A stretch of DNA of 64,000 nt from Caldilineales bacterium (GCA_019695115.1 JAIBAP010000033.1:1-64000), one strand, 5' to 3'. Counted from the first letter of the stretch, positions 8,738 to 17,730 are shown. The notes: generated by a model from the sequence alone, not told the origin. A program made the numbers and translations.

Positions 8738-8770
8738 AAACCCTAAAGGTTTCCAAAACCTTTAGGGTTT
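8738..8770 (-). terminator. A/T-rich hairpin, 15-bp perfect arms
   Basis: AAACCCTAAAGGTTT (8738-8752) and AAACCTTTAGGGTTT (8756-8770) form a perfect stem with a 3-nt loop, 15 bp downstream of the lipoprotein stop. Together with the hairpin at 8691-8721 it probably lowers expression of the ATPase/permeases relative to the binding protein. Confidence 0.65.
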
Positions 8771-8785
8771 TGCGGATCGACTTGC

Positions 8786-10912
8786 TTACGGCAGGCTGCT
8801 GAAGCTGTTGACTTTGATCTTGCCGTCGATGATGTCCTGAGTGACCTGGGCGACGCCATCCTTGACGGCCTGGGGCACCTCGCCGTCGAAGTTGTGGAAG
8901 GGAGCGATGCCGATTTCGCCGTTGGCCAGGGTGGCGACCTTGACGCCGCCAGCGTAGGAGCCATCGGCCACGGCTCGCGTCGCCGAAGCGACCGAGAGTT
9001 CCAGGTGTTTGAGCACGCTGGTGAGGACGATGTCCTTGTACTCAGGTGCGCTCACGAACCAGTCGGTGTCAACGCCGACGAGCATGACGCCGGGGTTCTC
9101 CTTCACTGCCGCCGCCGTGCCCAGACCCACCGGGCCGGCCACCGGCATGATGATGTCGGCGCCCTCGTCGATCAGGTTCTGGCCGAACTGCTTGCCCTTG
9201 TCCTGGTCGCTGAAGTCACCCGTGAACAAGCCGTCCTTGGTGGCATTGTCCCAACCCAAGAGTTCGACCGCAGTGCCGTTCTGCTGATTGTAGTACTCGA
9301 TGCCTTCCTGGAAGCCCACCATGAAGTCGGCCACGGGCGGGATGTTGATGCCGCCGAAGGTGCCGACCTTGCCGGTCTTGGTCATGCCAGCCGCCACATA
9401 GCCGGCCAGGAATGCGCCTTCCTGGGTGGCGTAGACCTGCTGCCAGACGTTGTCATAGGGGTCGGCATAGGCAAAGTCAAGGATCTGGAACTTCTGATCC
9501 GGGTTCGCCGTCGCCGCCGCCGCCGTGGCATCGCCCAAGAGGAAGCCGACGGTCACGATCAGGTCGCAGTCCGAGGCGATGAACTCGTTGATGTTCTTCT
9601 CGTAGTCGGTCTGCTGCTGCGACTCCAGATACGTCGCCTCCCAACCCAACTCTGCCGCCACCGCTTCGGCGCCATCCCACGCCGTCTGGTTGAACGACTT
9701 GTCGTCCACACCACCCGTGTCCGTCACCTCGCACACCTTGCCGCCTTCCATCATCGCCGTTTCACCCAATGTGCTGAAGCTGTTGACTTTGATCTTGCCG
9801 TCGATGATGTCCTGAGTGACCTGGGCGACGCCATCCTTGACGGCCTGGGGCACCTCGCCGTCGAAGTTGTGGAAGGGAGCGATGCCGATTTCGCCGTTGG
9901 CCAGGGTGGCGACCTTGACGCCGCCAGCGTAGGAGCCATCGGCCACGGCTCGCGTCGCCGAAGCGACCGAGAGTTCCAGGTGTTTGAGCACGCTGGTGAG
10001 GACGATGTCCTTGTACTCAGGTGCGCTCACGAACCAGTCGGTGTCAACGCCGACGAGCATGACGCCGGGGTTCTCCTTCACTGCCGCCGCCGTGCCCAGA
10101 CCCACCGGGCCGGCCACCGGCATGATGATGTCGGCGCCCTCGTCGATCAGGTTCTGGCCGAACTGCTTGCCCTTGTCCTGGTCGCTGAAGTCACCCGTGA
10201 ACAAGCCGTCCTTGGTGGCATTGTCCCAACCCAAGAGTTCGACCGCAGTGCCGTTCTGCTGATTGTAGTACTCGATGCCTTCCTGGAAGCCCACCATGAA
10301 GTCGGCCACGGGCGGGATGTTGATGCCGCCGAAGGTGCCGACCTTGCCGGTCTTGGTCATGCCAGCCGCCACATAGCCGGCCAGGAATGCGCCTTCCTGG
10401 GTGGCGTAGACCTGCTGCCAGACGTTGTCATAGGGGTCGGCATAGGCAAAGTCAAGGATCTGGAACTTCTGATCCGGGTTCGCCGTCGCCGCCGCCGCCG
10501 TGGCATCGCCCAAGAGGAAGCCGACGGTCACGATCAGGTCGCAGTCCGAGGCGATGAACTCGTTGATGTTCTTCTCGTAGTCGGTCTGCTGCTGCGACTC
10601 CAGATACGTCGCCTCCCAACCCAACTCTGCCGCCACCGCTTCGGCGCCATCCCACGCCGTCTGGTTGAACGACTTGTCGTCCACACCACCCGTGTCCGTC
10701 ACCTCGCACACCTTGCCTTTGGCTTCGGGGGCGGCGGTAGGTTCAGGCGCTTTGGTGGGTTCGGGCGCTTTCGTCGGCTCAGGGGCTTTCGTCGGCGCTG
10801 CGGTCGGTGGGGGCGCCTCGGTGGGAGCAGGCGTGGCGCGCCCGCCGCAGGCGGCGAGCACGAAGGCCGCCACCAAGATGACGGTCAAGACAGTAAACAG
10901 TCGTTTGTACAT
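8786..10912 (-). CDS. BMP-family nucleoside-binding lipoprotein with two identical tandem binding domains
   Basis: The 708-residue protein starts with a lipoprotein signal (MYKRLFTVLTVILVAAFVLA then AC, lipidated Cys22), followed by a Pro/Thr/Ala linker with EPTKAP repeats (about 23-65). Two PBP1-like BMP domains (about 66-380 and 391-708) each begin KVCEVTDTGGVDDKSFNQTA, the family ligand-loop motif. The domains are identical because the DNA is a direct repeat of period 975 bp (see repeat entry); a short linker (TLGETAMMEGG) joins them. Family members are about 330-390 aa with one domain. The ATG at 10912 has AAGGAGG upstream. It should be anchored outside the membrane and feed the permeases. 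Confidence 0.9.
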   Translation of the reverse strand: MYKRLFTVLTVILVAAFVLAACGGRATPAPTEAPPPTAAPTKAPEPTKAPEPTKAPEPTAAPEAKGKVCEVTDTGGVDDKSFNQTAWDGAEAVAAELGWEATYLESQQQTDYEKNINEFIASDCDLIVTVGFLLGDATAAAATANPDQKFQILDFAYADPYDNVWQQVYATQEGAFLAGYVAAGMTKTGKVGTFGGINIPPVADFMVGFQEGIEYYNQQNGTAVELLGWDNATKDGLFTGDFSDQDKGKQFGQNLIDEGADIIMPVAGPVGLGTAAAVKENPGVMLVGVDTDWFVSAPEYKDIVLTSVLKHLELSVASATRAVADGSYAGGVKVATLANGEIGIAPFHNFDGEVPQAVKDGVAQVTQDIIDGKIKVNSFSTLGETAMMEGGKVCEVTDTGGVDDKSFNQTAWDGAEAVAAELGWEATYLESQQQTDYEKNINEFIASDCDLIVTVGFLLGDATAAAATANPDQKFQILDFAYADPYDNVWQQVYATQEGAFLAGYVAAGMTKTGKVGTFGGINIPPVADFMVGFQEGIEYYNQQNGTAVELLGWDNATKDGLFTGDFSDQDKGKQFGQNLIDEGADIIMPVAGPVGLGTAAAVKENPGVMLVGVDTDWFVSAPEYKDIVLTSVLKHLELSVASATRAVADGSYAGGVKVATLANGEIGIAPFHNFDGEVPQAVKDGVAQVTQDIIDGKIKVNSFSSLP
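8798..10717. repeat. 945-bp direct tandem duplication, period 975 bp
   Basis: 8798-9742 and 9773-10717 are identical wherever I compared them (including long identical frames in other phases at 9009/9984 and 9477/10452). The 30 bp between them (9743-9772) is unique. 975 is a multiple of three, so the host gene stays open. Confidence 0.93.
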
Positions 10913-11045
10913 GGTTGCTATCTCCTCCTTGAGAGAGTACCGCAGTAGAGAGTAAAACGGAAATCGCTTGCGAACGACCGGGAATAGGAATCGTCCGGGG
11001 AAGTTCGGGGCCGGGAATCTGCACTGCCCCGCTTTCTCGTGGTCA

Positions 11046-11074
11046 AGTATACGACGGCTTGGCTTTTGTCGCAA
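11046..11074 (-). promoter_or_regulatory. Probable promoter of the BMP transporter operon
   Basis: Minus-strand TTGCGA (11069-11074) and TATACT (11046-11051) are separated by exactly 17 bp. The predicted start near 11039 gives a leader of about 127 nt before the lipoprotein ATG. The leader has some hairpin potential but I recognise no known riboswitch in it. Confidence 0.6.
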
Positions 11075-11104
11075 CAAAAGCAAGCGATGCCAAGATGCCA
11101 ACGC

Positions 11105-13501
11105 CTATGACGACGCTTCCGGCTTCGCCCCCACCACCTCGCGCCCGCGCGTCCCACCCAAATCGGGGCCGATGACGCCCGCCTCTTCCATCATATCGAT
11201 CAGCCGGGCGGCGCGGGTGTAGCCGATCTGCAGACGGCGCTGGAGCAGGCTGGTGCTGGCCTTGCCCGCCTCGCGCACGATCTCCACCGCCCGGTCGTAG
11301 AGGGCGTCCTTGCCGGCCTGCTGCTCGGCCTGGGCCAACATATCATCCCACAAGGGCCGCTGCACCGATGGCTCTGGCGGGGCGGGCGGGGCGGTGGGGC
11401 TGACGGCCGGCTCGTCGTCGGCGGGGAAATCCATCTCGGCCAGCGGCCGCATCCCGGCCTGCGCTCCTCCCTGCCCGTGCCAGAAGCGCACCAGCCGGTT
11501 CACCTCCAGATCCGAGACGAACGCGCCCTGCAAACGCGCCAGCTTGGCCGAGTCGGGCCGCATGAACAGCATATCCCCGCGCCCCAGCAGCCGTTCGGCC
11601 CCCGGCGTATCCAGGATCACGCGCGAATCGATCTGGCTGGTGACGGCGAAAGCGATGCGCGAGGGGAAGTTGGCTTTGATCAGCCCGGTGACGACGTTGA
11701 CCGAAGGCCGCTGCGTGGCGATGACCAGGTGGATGCCGGTGGCGCGGGCCATCTGCGCCAGCCGCACGAGCGATTTCTCCACATCGTCCGGCGCCGTCAT
11801 CATGATGTCGGCCAGTTCATCGACGACGATGACGACGAAAGGCAAGATCGATTTGCCCTGGGCCGCGCGCTGGGCGTTGTAAACATCGATATTGCGGGCG
11901 CCAGCCCTTTCCAATTCCTTATAGCGCCGATCCATCTCGGTGGTGGCCCAATGCAGCACGCCGATGACCTTCTCGATGTCGGTCACGACGCTGTCGATCA
12001 AGTGGGGGATGCCGTTGTAGCCGGTCAACTCCACTCGTTTGGGGTCGACCATGACGAAGCGAAGCTGGTCGGGCGTGTATTGGAACAGCAGCGAACAGAT
12101 GAGGGCGTTGATGCACACCGACTTGCCCGACCCCGTGGCCCCCGCCACCAACAGATGCGGCATCCGCGAGAGGCTGGCCGCCACCGCCCGCCCCGAAACA
12201 TCCTGCCCCAACGAGATGCGCAGCGGCCCCTTCAGCCGTTGGAATTCCTCCGATTCCAGGATGCTGCGTAGCGAGACCATGGTCACGCTGCGGTTGGGCA
12301 CCTCCAGGCCGACGATGTTGCGCCCAGGCACCGGCGCTTCGATGCGGATGGGCGAGGCTGCCAGGGCCAGCGAAAGGTCGTTGGACAGGGCCTGAATCTG
12401 GCTGACGCGCACCTTCAGTTGCAGCTCTTCGCCCCGGACTTTTTTGGTGATGAAACCCGGTTTGAGACCGAACTGCGTCACCACTGGCCCGCGATTGACC
12501 TCGATGACGGTGACGGGGACGCCAAACGCCGATAGCGTGTCCTCGATGATGCGGGCGCGCTCGGTCAGGTCTTCTTCGCTGAGGTCGCCGCTCTCCAGGT
12601 CCTCGAGGATGTGCTCGATCTGTGGCAGCCGCCAGTTGGTCTGCTCGGCGCCGATGATGCGGATGGTGGGTGGGGCAGGTGCGGGCGGCGGGGTGTGGAC
12701 CATGTTCGGGTCCGGCGGCAGAGTGGTGATCGGCCCATCCAGATCGTCGAACGGCGAGCCGGCCGTTTCGGGCGCGGCGCGCAGGCTTTGCAGCCAGGCC
12801 CGGAATCGCTCACTGCGCGAAGGGCGCACCCGGATCACGCCCGGTTCGCGGTGTAGACGCTCGCCCCACCCCATGATCGCCGCCGCCAGGCTGGCGGTCA
12901 GACCAGGCAGTGTGGCCCGCAAGTCGGCCAGACTGATCCCCAGAGCCAGGATCAGACCGGCGGCCGCCAGACCCAGCAGCGCCGCCAGGGCCAGTCCGAT
13001 TCCCAGGGCGCTGGTCAAGAGGTCGGCCAGAAACCATCCCACCCAACCGCCGCCGCCGTTCGGCCCCGATGCGGTCAGGTCGCCGGTAGACGAGACGGAT
13101 GATGCGACCAGCAAATGGGCCGTGGCCTGGAAGACGAGCCAGAGCAGCAACAGGCCGGCGATCTGGGGCGGGCCAATGCCGCCAGCATGACCGCCGCTGC
13201 GCAAGAAGATGAAGACGCCCAATCCCAGGAGGATGAAGGGGACGAGATAGCGGCCAAAGCCGAAGCCGGCCGTGAGTTGCTGCACCCACCAGCCTGTCAG
13301 CCCGGCCGGCCGGCTGAGCAACGAAAGCAGCGTGAACAGCCCCAGCCCGGCCAGAACCACCCCCCACAAGGCGCCGCTGCGTAGAGAGAGGCCGGCCGGC
13401 TGCCGCCCGGATTTGGCCGCGCTCTTTGCCCCGCTGCGAGTGCTCGACCCGGACGGTTTGCGCTTGCTGGTAGAGGAGGCTGTGGCCGGACGCTTGGACA
13501 T
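11105..13501 (-). CDS. ftsK: DNA translocase FtsK/SpoIIIE
   Basis: The 798-residue protein has a basic, Ser/Thr-rich N-terminus, four or five membrane segments (about residues 45-215), a short linker, then the RecA-like motor. LLVAGATGSGKSVCINALI is Walker A; FVVIVVDELADIMM is Walker B; VIATQRPSVNVVTGLIKANF is the FtsK signature. The C-terminal winged-helix gamma domain (LLQRRLQIGYTRAARLIDMM.. EEAGVIGP) reads KOPS-like sites in family members. FtsK pumps chromosome ends across the division septum. The ATG at 13501 starts MSKRPATASS. It is the last gene of the minus-strand run, about 190 bp upstream of the BMP operon start. Confidence 0.95.
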   Translation of the reverse strand: MSKRPATASSTSKRKPSGSSTRSGAKSAAKSGRQPAGLSLRSGALWGVVLAGLGLFTLLSLLSRPAGLTGWWVQQLTAGFGFGRYLVPFILLGLGVFIFLRSGGHAGGIGPPQIAGLLLLWLVFQATAHLLVASSVSSTGDLTASGPNGGGGWVGWFLADLLTSALGIGLALAALLGLAAAGLILALGISLADLRATLPGLTASLAAAIMGWGERLHREPGVIRVRPSRSERFRAWLQSLRAAPETAGSPFDDLDGPITTLPPDPNMVHTPPPAPAPPTIRIIGAEQTNWRLPQIEHILEDLESGDLSEEDLTERARIIEDTLSAFGVPVTVIEVNRGPVVTQFGLKPGFITKKVRGEELQLKVRVSQIQALSNDLSLALAASPIRIEAPVPGRNIVGLEVPNRSVTMVSLRSILESEEFQRLKGPLRISLGQDVSGRAVAASLSRMPHLLVAGATGSGKSVCINALICSLLFQYTPDQLRFVMVDPKRVELTGYNGIPHLIDSVVTDIEKVIGVLHWATTEMDRRYKELERAGARNIDVYNAQRAAQGKSILPFVVIVVDELADIMMTAPDDVEKSLVRLAQMARATGIHLVIATQRPSVNVVTGLIKANFPSRIAFAVTSQIDSRVILDTPGAERLLGRGDMLFMRPDSAKLARLQGAFVSDLEVNRLVRFWHGQGGAQAGMRPLAEMDFPADDEPAVSPTAPPAPPEPSVQRPLWDDMLAQAEQQAGKDALYDRAVEIVREAGKASTSLLQRRLQIGYTRAARLIDMMEEAGVIGPDLGGTRGREVVGAKPEASS

Positions 13502-13581
13502 TTTAGCTCATTTGTTCGTATCGGCAGTATAGCATGTTCGGGCGAGCGGGGCAACCTGGCTGGGGAGGTGGTCTGCTGGAA

Positions 13582-15255
13582 TCACAACTCCACCACCAGC
13601 GGCAAGATCATCGGCCGCCGGCCTGTCGTTCGATAACAGAAATCGGCGAGACGGTTGTGGACCTGCTCGGCAACATCTTTGGCGTTTTCGACCTGCTCCA
13701 ATACATCCCAGATGACTTCTTTGGCGTCTTCCATCAACGTCTCGGAACCAGAGAGTTGGACGAAACCGCGCGAGAGAATCTCCGGCCCGGCGATGACCTC
13801 GCCCGTTTCTTCGTCCAGCCCGATGATGACCACCAGGAAGCCATCGCGGGCAAGGTGGCGGCGGTCGCGTAGCACCACCGAGCCAATGTCGCCCACCCCC
13901 AGGCCATCGACGAAAACATGGTCGCAAGCCAGTTTCTCGGCCGGCAGGATCCAGTCCGGCCCCAGTTCCATCACCTGCCCGTTTTCGATCACGAAGATGT
14001 TCTGCTCGTCGATGCCGGTCTCGCGGGCCAGCCGGGCATGTAGCACCAGTTGCCGGTACTCGCCATGAATGGGGATGACGGCCTGCGGGCGCACCATCTC
14101 GATCATGCGACGCTGGTCCTCGCGGCTGCCGTGTCCGCTGACATGGACTTCGGTCAGTTCGGCATAGTAGACATCCGCGCCCAGCCGGAAGAGATTGTCC
14201 AGGGTGCGGTGGATCATCTTTTCGTTGCCGGGGATGGGCGAGGCGCTGACGATGATGGTGTCGCCCTTGCCGATGCGAACATGCCGGTATTGGCCGTGGC
14301 TCATGCGGACGAGGGCGCTGGTCGGCTCGCCCTGGCTGCCTGTGCAGACGATGGCGACCTTCTCCGGCGGCAGGTGGTTCATCTGTTCGGCCGTGACCAG
14401 GCCGCCGCTGGGCGGGCGCAGATAGCCGAGCTCGACCGCCATCTTAGCGTTCTGGATCATGCTGCGCCCGGTGACGCCGACGGTGCGGCCGTGCTTTTCG
14501 GCGGCGTCGATGACCTGTTGGATGCGCGAGATATTGGAGGCGAACGAGGCGACGATCACCCGGCCGGGCGCTCGCGCCGTCAGATCGTCCAGCACCTGCC
14601 CCAATTCCTGCTCGGAGGGCGTGAATCCCGCCACCTCGGCATTGGTCGAGTCCGAAAGCAGCAGCCGCACGCCTTCATCGCCCAGGGCGCGCAGTTTGGC
14701 CTCGTCGGTCAGGCGGCCATCGACGGGGTGGTGGTCGAATTTGTAGTCGGTGACATGGACGATGATCCCCACCGGGCTGCGGATGACGACGCCGACGACA
14801 TCGGGGATGGAGTGGCAGAGATGGATGAATTCGATCTGGAACGGCCCCAGGGGCAGGCGGGTGTTCTCGTCGATCAGCCGCAGGTCGGCGCTATCGAGCA
14901 GGTGATGCTCGCGCAGCCTGTTGCTCACCAGCCCCAGCGTCAGGCGTGTGCCATAGACGGGCGCTTTGATCTGGCTGAGGACGTAGGGCAGGGCGCCGAT
15001 GTGGTCTTCGTGGCCGTGGGTGAGGATGAAGCCCTTGAATTTGGACTGGTTGTTGATCAGGTAGGCGAAGTCGGGGATGACCAGGTCGATGCCAGGGAGG
15101 TCGTCAGAGGGGAACATGAGGCCGGCGTCGATGGCGAAGATGGCGTCGTCGTATTCGAAGGCCATGATGTTTTTGCCGAATTCGCCCAGCCCGCCGAGCG
15201 GGATGATGCGAAGGGTGGATTCGGCGCCGTAGGAGGGGGAGGGTTTGTGCTTCAA
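13582..15255 (-). CDS. rnj: Ribonuclease J
   Basis: The 557-residue protein shows the metallo-beta-lactamase/beta-CASP architecture of RNase J: IIPLGGLGEFGKNIMAFEYD at the N-terminus, the zinc motif LTHGHEDHIGALPYV near residue 80, CHSIPD, the beta-CASP region with STNAE, TGSQGEPTSALVRM, and HVSGHGSREDQ followed by PIHGEYRQL. The C-terminal domain continues to WDVLEQ. RNase J combines endo- and 5'-3' exonuclease activity in mRNA decay and rRNA maturation. Length is normal (about 550). The start is TTG at 15255 with GAGGAT upstream. It lies 80 bp upstream of ftsK and 54 bp downstream of the udg gene. Confidence 0.95.
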   Translation of the reverse strand: MKHKPSPSYGAESTLRIIPLGGLGEFGKNIMAFEYDDAIFAIDAGLMFPSDDLPGIDLVIPDFAYLINNQSKFKGFILTHGHEDHIGALPYVLSQIKAPVYGTRLTLGLVSNRLREHHLLDSADLRLIDENTRLPLGPFQIEFIHLCHSIPDVVGVVIRSPVGIIVHVTDYKFDHHPVDGRLTDEAKLRALGDEGVRLLLSDSTNAEVAGFTPSEQELGQVLDDLTARAPGRVIVASFASNISRIQQVIDAAEKHGRTVGVTGRSMIQNAKMAVELGYLRPPSGGLVTAEQMNHLPPEKVAIVCTGSQGEPTSALVRMSHGQYRHVRIGKGDTIIVSASPIPGNEKMIHRTLDNLFRLGADVYYAELTEVHVSGHGSREDQRRMIEMVRPQAVIPIHGEYRQLVLHARLARETGIDEQNIFVIENGQVMELGPDWILPAEKLACDHVFVDGLGVGDIGSVVLRDRRHLARDGFLVVIIGLDEETGEVIAGPEILSRGFVQLSGSETLMEDAKEVIWDVLEQVENAKDVAEQVHNRLADFCYRTTGRRPMILPLVVEL

Positions 15256-15309
15256 AGGGTGATCCTCAAGTGCGGATTTCGACTCGCGATGGTGGGGTGC
15301 GAAACAAGG

Positions 15310-15927
15310 TCAGAGCAGGGTGAGTTGCTCGAAGGTGGGGGGCGGAGGGGGCGGGGGCTGGCGAAGTTGGCGCGCTTCAGCCAGCAAAGCGGGAATCTTG
15401 GCAAAATCGACCACCAAATCCTGACGCCAGCCGGGGTTGCGGAGGACGGCGGCAGGGTGATAGAGGGGGAGGACGATGCAGCGTTCGAGGTGCAAGGGCT
15501 GGCCGTGGACACGGGTGATGCGGGCGGTGGGTGGGAAGAAATGCGCCATCGAGAAGCGGCCCAAGGTGACGATGAGTAAGGGGTCGATCAGGGCGATCTG
15601 CTGCTCCAGATAGGGTTTGCAGGCTTCGATCTCTTGGGGCAGGGGGTCGCGGTTTTCGGGCGGGCGGCATTTGATCACGTTGGCGATGAAGCAGTCCTGC
15701 CGGGCGAGGCCGATGCTCTGCAATAGCCCCTCGAGAAGCTGGCCCGAACTGCCGACAAAGGGCCTCCCCTGACGGTCTTCGTGGAAGCCGGGGCCTTCGC
15801 CGACGAACATCAGTTCGGCGTCAGCGCGGCCCTCGCCGGGCACGGCCTGTGTGCGCAAGCGGCCGAGCGGGCAGCGCTGGCACGAGCGGATCTGTTCGGC
15901 GAGGCGGGGGAGGTCGGGTGGGAGCAT
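15310..15927 (-). CDS. Uracil-DNA glycosylase, family 4 (Fe-S type)
   Basis: This 205-residue enzyme removes uracil from DNA. Cys16 and Cys19 (IRSCQRCPLG) together with the Cys of NVIKCRPPENRDP and of EIEACKPYL are the four ligands of the [4Fe-4S] cluster. FVGEGPGFHEDRQGRPFVG is the uracil-binding motif and LPLYHPAAVLR the second catalytic motif. Type-4 enzymes are common in thermophiles and deep-branching bacteria. The ATG is immediately preceded on the sense strand by a C run and CAATCTC/CAATAAC heptamers rather than a Shine-Dalgarno. Confidence 0.93.
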   Translation of the reverse strand: MLPPDLPRLAEQIRSCQRCPLGRLRTQAVPGEGRADAELMFVGEGPGFHEDRQGRPFVGSSGQLLEGLLQSIGLARQDCFIANVIKCRPPENRDPLPQEIEACKPYLEQQIALIDPLLIVTLGRFSMAHFFPPTARITRVHGQPLHLERCIVLPLYHPAAVLRNPGWRQDLVVDFAKIPALLAEARQLRQPPPPPPPTFEQLTLL

Positions 15928-16009
15928 GGGGGGGATTGGAGATTGGTTATTGGAGATTGGTTATTGCGTGTTGACAGAAAACGATACGGAATACGGAACA
16001 CGCAATATG
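15928..16009. repeat. Heptamer array upstream of the uracil-DNA glycosylase
   Basis: Read on the minus (sense) strand: CAATAAC, CAATCTC, CAATAAC, CAATCTC, CAATCCC, then CCCC and ATG. Farther upstream lie TTGCGTGTT and AACACGCAA, inverted 9-bp words that can pair. The array occupies almost the whole gap to rimI. Confidence 0.85.
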
Positions 16010-16014
16010 AGCCA

Positions 16015-16581
16015 CTAACCCCAAATCTGCTGCAATTCAGCTTCATTTGCAGCCAATTCGGTCTGTAAGTCGGCGGCAACCAGGGTGGGGCGGGTCATGA
16101 TCAGGGCGTCTTCGTTGTTGTCGCTGTAGTAGCGGCGGCGCCGCCCGGCTTCGGCAAACTGAGTCCGGCGATAGAGGGCCTGGGCGGCTATGTTGGAGAC
16201 GCGCACTTCCAAGGTGGCTTCGGTGCAGCCCAGGCCCTGGGCCAGAATCAACAGATGTAGCAACAGATAGCCACCCAGTTTGCGCCCGGTGTAGCGGGGG
16301 TGGGTGGCAATGGTGGGGATGTGGGCCGTCTCTTCAAGCTGCCAGATGCCGCCATAGGCCAGGATAGGGGGCAGGTCGGGGGCAAGGCCCCGGAGCAAGC
16401 GGTAGTGCGACCAGGGGTTGGCCGTCAGTTCCCGGCGGTAGATGCCGCTCGTCCATGCCTGGCTGAAGACGCGACGCTCGATCGCCATGATCTCGGGCAG
16501 GTCGTCCAGAAGCATGGCATCGAGCTTGAAGGGGAGGGAGGGGGAGGTGGCAAGTGGCAAGTGGAAAGTGGCAGGTGGCAA
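16015..16581 (-). CDS. rimI: Ribosomal-protein-alanine N-acetyltransferase RimI (GNAT)
   Basis: The GNAT fold is clear: LLDDLPEIMAIERRVFSQAW at the start, IPTIATHPRYTGRKLGGYLL (acetyl-CoA pyrophosphate loop R/Q-x-x-G-x-G/A, here RKLGG), and LEVRVSNIAAQALYRRTQFA near the C-terminus. RimI acetylates the N-terminal Ala of ribosomal protein S18. The gene lies directly after tsaB, a frequent bacterial order. The start is uncertain: ATG at 16515 would clip the first beta strand (FKLDAM), while upstream in-frame starts are TTG codons at 16560 and 16581 inside a CCACTTG heptamer array. Confidence 0.85.
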   Translation of the reverse strand: MPPATFHLPLATSPSLPFKLDAMLLDDLPEIMAIERRVFSQAWTSGIYRRELTANPWSHYRLLRGLAPDLPPILAYGGIWQLEETAHIPTIATHPRYTGRKLGGYLLLHLLILAQGLGCTEATLEVRVSNIAAQALYRRTQFAEAGRRRRYYSDNNEDALIMTRPTLVAADLQTELAANEAELQQIWG

Positions 16582-16620
16582 GTTCTTCGTTGATTGTTGA
16601 CTGTTGATTGTTGATTGTTT
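16538..16620. repeat. Heptamer arrays in the tsaB-rimI gap
   Basis: On the minus strand CAATCAA-type units (about 16590-16620) are followed by CACCTGC, CACTTTC, CACTTGC, CACTTGC, CACCTCC units (about 16545-16585) and a C-rich run, leading into rimI. Two TTG codons in this array are in frame with rimI. Confidence 0.85.
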
Positions 16621-17277
16621 TCAGCCCAGGTAGATGGGGCTGAGGGTGATGGGGTCGTCGATGTCTCCGGCTTGCAGGCGTTGCCAGGCCAGGGCCGCCA
16701 GGACGCCGGCCCGGCGCAGGGCCAACGTTTGGGGAACGATGATGGCTCTCTCGCCCCAGGTCTGGCGCAAGAGCGATTCGTCTGCGGCGCTCAGTTCGCC
16801 GGCGAAGCAGAGCGGCGGGGCGAACGCCTCCAGCTGGGGGAGGAGGTCGGACAGGCGGGCCAGGCCCCATTCGCTCAGGCGGCGGGGCGCGCCGGATTCG
16901 GCGGCGTAGACGGTCCAATCGTAGCGGCCCCGGCCGGCAGCCAGCAGCGCGACCACCGGCTGGCGCCCCAGGTGGGGCAAGGCGACGACATCGAGGGTGG
17001 GGACGCCGATCAGCGGCAGGCCGGTGGCGGCGACAATGCCTTTGGCCAGGCTGACGGCCACGCGCGTGCCGGTGTAGGAGCCGGGGCCGATGGCGACAGC
17101 CAGGGCGCGCAGGTCGGTGGGGCGGAGGCCCTGTAAATTGAGCAAGGCATCGACCTGAGCCGCCAGTTCGCTCGTATGCCGCCTGTGCGAGCGCCAACTC
17201 GTCTCGGCCAGCACCTGGCGGCCATCGTAAAGGGCGATGGAGGCGAAGTCGGTGGCGGTGTCGAGGGCGAGCAGCAT
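16621..17277 (-). CDS. tsaB: tRNA t6A biosynthesis protein TsaB
   Basis: The 218-residue protein starts MLLALDTATDFASIALYDG, the ASKHA nucleotide-fold N-terminus of TsaB, and carries AVAIGPGSYTGTRVAVSLAK near residue 62, the family hallmark. TsaB is the scaffold partner of TsaD in making threonylcarbamoyl-adenosine at position 37 of ANN-decoding tRNAs. It lies 12 bp downstream of tsaE and just upstream of rimI, the conserved tsaE-tsaB-rimI cluster; tsaD is not in this window. Start ATG at 17277. Confidence 0.95.
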   Translation of the reverse strand: MLLALDTATDFASIALYDGRQVLAETSWRSHRRHTSELAAQVDALLNLQGLRPTDLRALAVAIGPGSYTGTRVAVSLAKGIVAATGLPLIGVPTLDVVALPHLGRQPVVALLAAGRGRYDWTVYAAESGAPRRLSEWGLARLSDLLPQLEAFAPPLCFAGELSAADESLLRQTWGERAIIVPQTLALRRAGVLAALAWQRLQAGDIDDPITLSPIYLG

Positions 17278-17289
17278 AGGCCAGGGCGG

Positions 17290-17730
17290 TTAGCGGCGGT
17301 TGGTGAGGGTGATGCGGCGGCGACCGGGGCCGGCGTCGGCCAGCTCGATCTCCAGGCGGGCAGCGGGCAGCAAGGGCAGGATGCGGTCAGCCCACTCGAT
17401 CAGCACGATCCCCTGGTCGAAAAGCTCCTCAACCCCCAGATTTCTGGCCTCCTCGACCGGTTTTTCCAGGCGATAGCAGTCGATGTGAAAGAGGACGCCG
17501 CCGGCGGGGAGGTCGTATTCGTTGATCAGGGTGAAGGTGGGGCTGGTGACGGGGGCCGTGATCCCCAGGCCGGCGGCCAGGCCCTGGGCAACCTGTGTCT
17601 TGCCTGCCCCCAGATTACCAAGCAGGGCGACGACAAGCGGGGGGCGCAGACCGGCCGCCAGGTTTTTGGCCCAGGTGTGCGTGGCTTCGGGGCTATCGCT
17701 CTCGATCATGACGGGCGTCGGGCCGGACAT
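17290..17730 (-). CDS. tsaE: tRNA t6A biosynthesis ATPase TsaE
   Basis: The 146-residue P-loop ATPase has Walker A LLGNLGAGKTQVAQGLA, the TSPTFTLINEY switch segment, the HIDCYRLE motif and VLIEWADRI, all typical of TsaE. It drives turnover of the TsaB-TsaD complex. I use the ATG at 17730 (MSGPTPVMIE); a 12-codon longer start is possible but adds unconserved residues. It is first in the minus-strand run and divergent from the metallophosphoesterase gene. Confidence 0.93.
   Translation of the reverse strand: MSGPTPVMIESDSPEATHTWAKNLAAGLRPPLVVALLGNLGAGKTQVAQGLAAGLGITAPVTSPTFTLINEYDLPAGGVLFHIDCYRLEKPVEEARNLGVEELFDQGIVLIEWADRILPLLPAARLEIELADAGPGRRRITLTNRR

Noticed and set aside
8798-10717. Treating the BMP duplication as certainly an assembly artefact
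   Set aside because: The unique 30-bp linker and preserved frame are compatible with a real duplication, so it is kept with a caution.
8894-10948. 684-aa open frame on the plus strand opposite the BMP lipoprotein gene
   Set aside because: It is the antisense shadow of a strongly supported coding sequence in GC-rich DNA; the translation is His/Arg/Val-rich with no domain, and it is duplicated only because the BMP gene is.
10913-11045. Purine or other known riboswitch in the BMP operon leader
   Set aside because: I could not match conserved core sequences or a pairing pattern of any class I know; only generic hairpins are visible.
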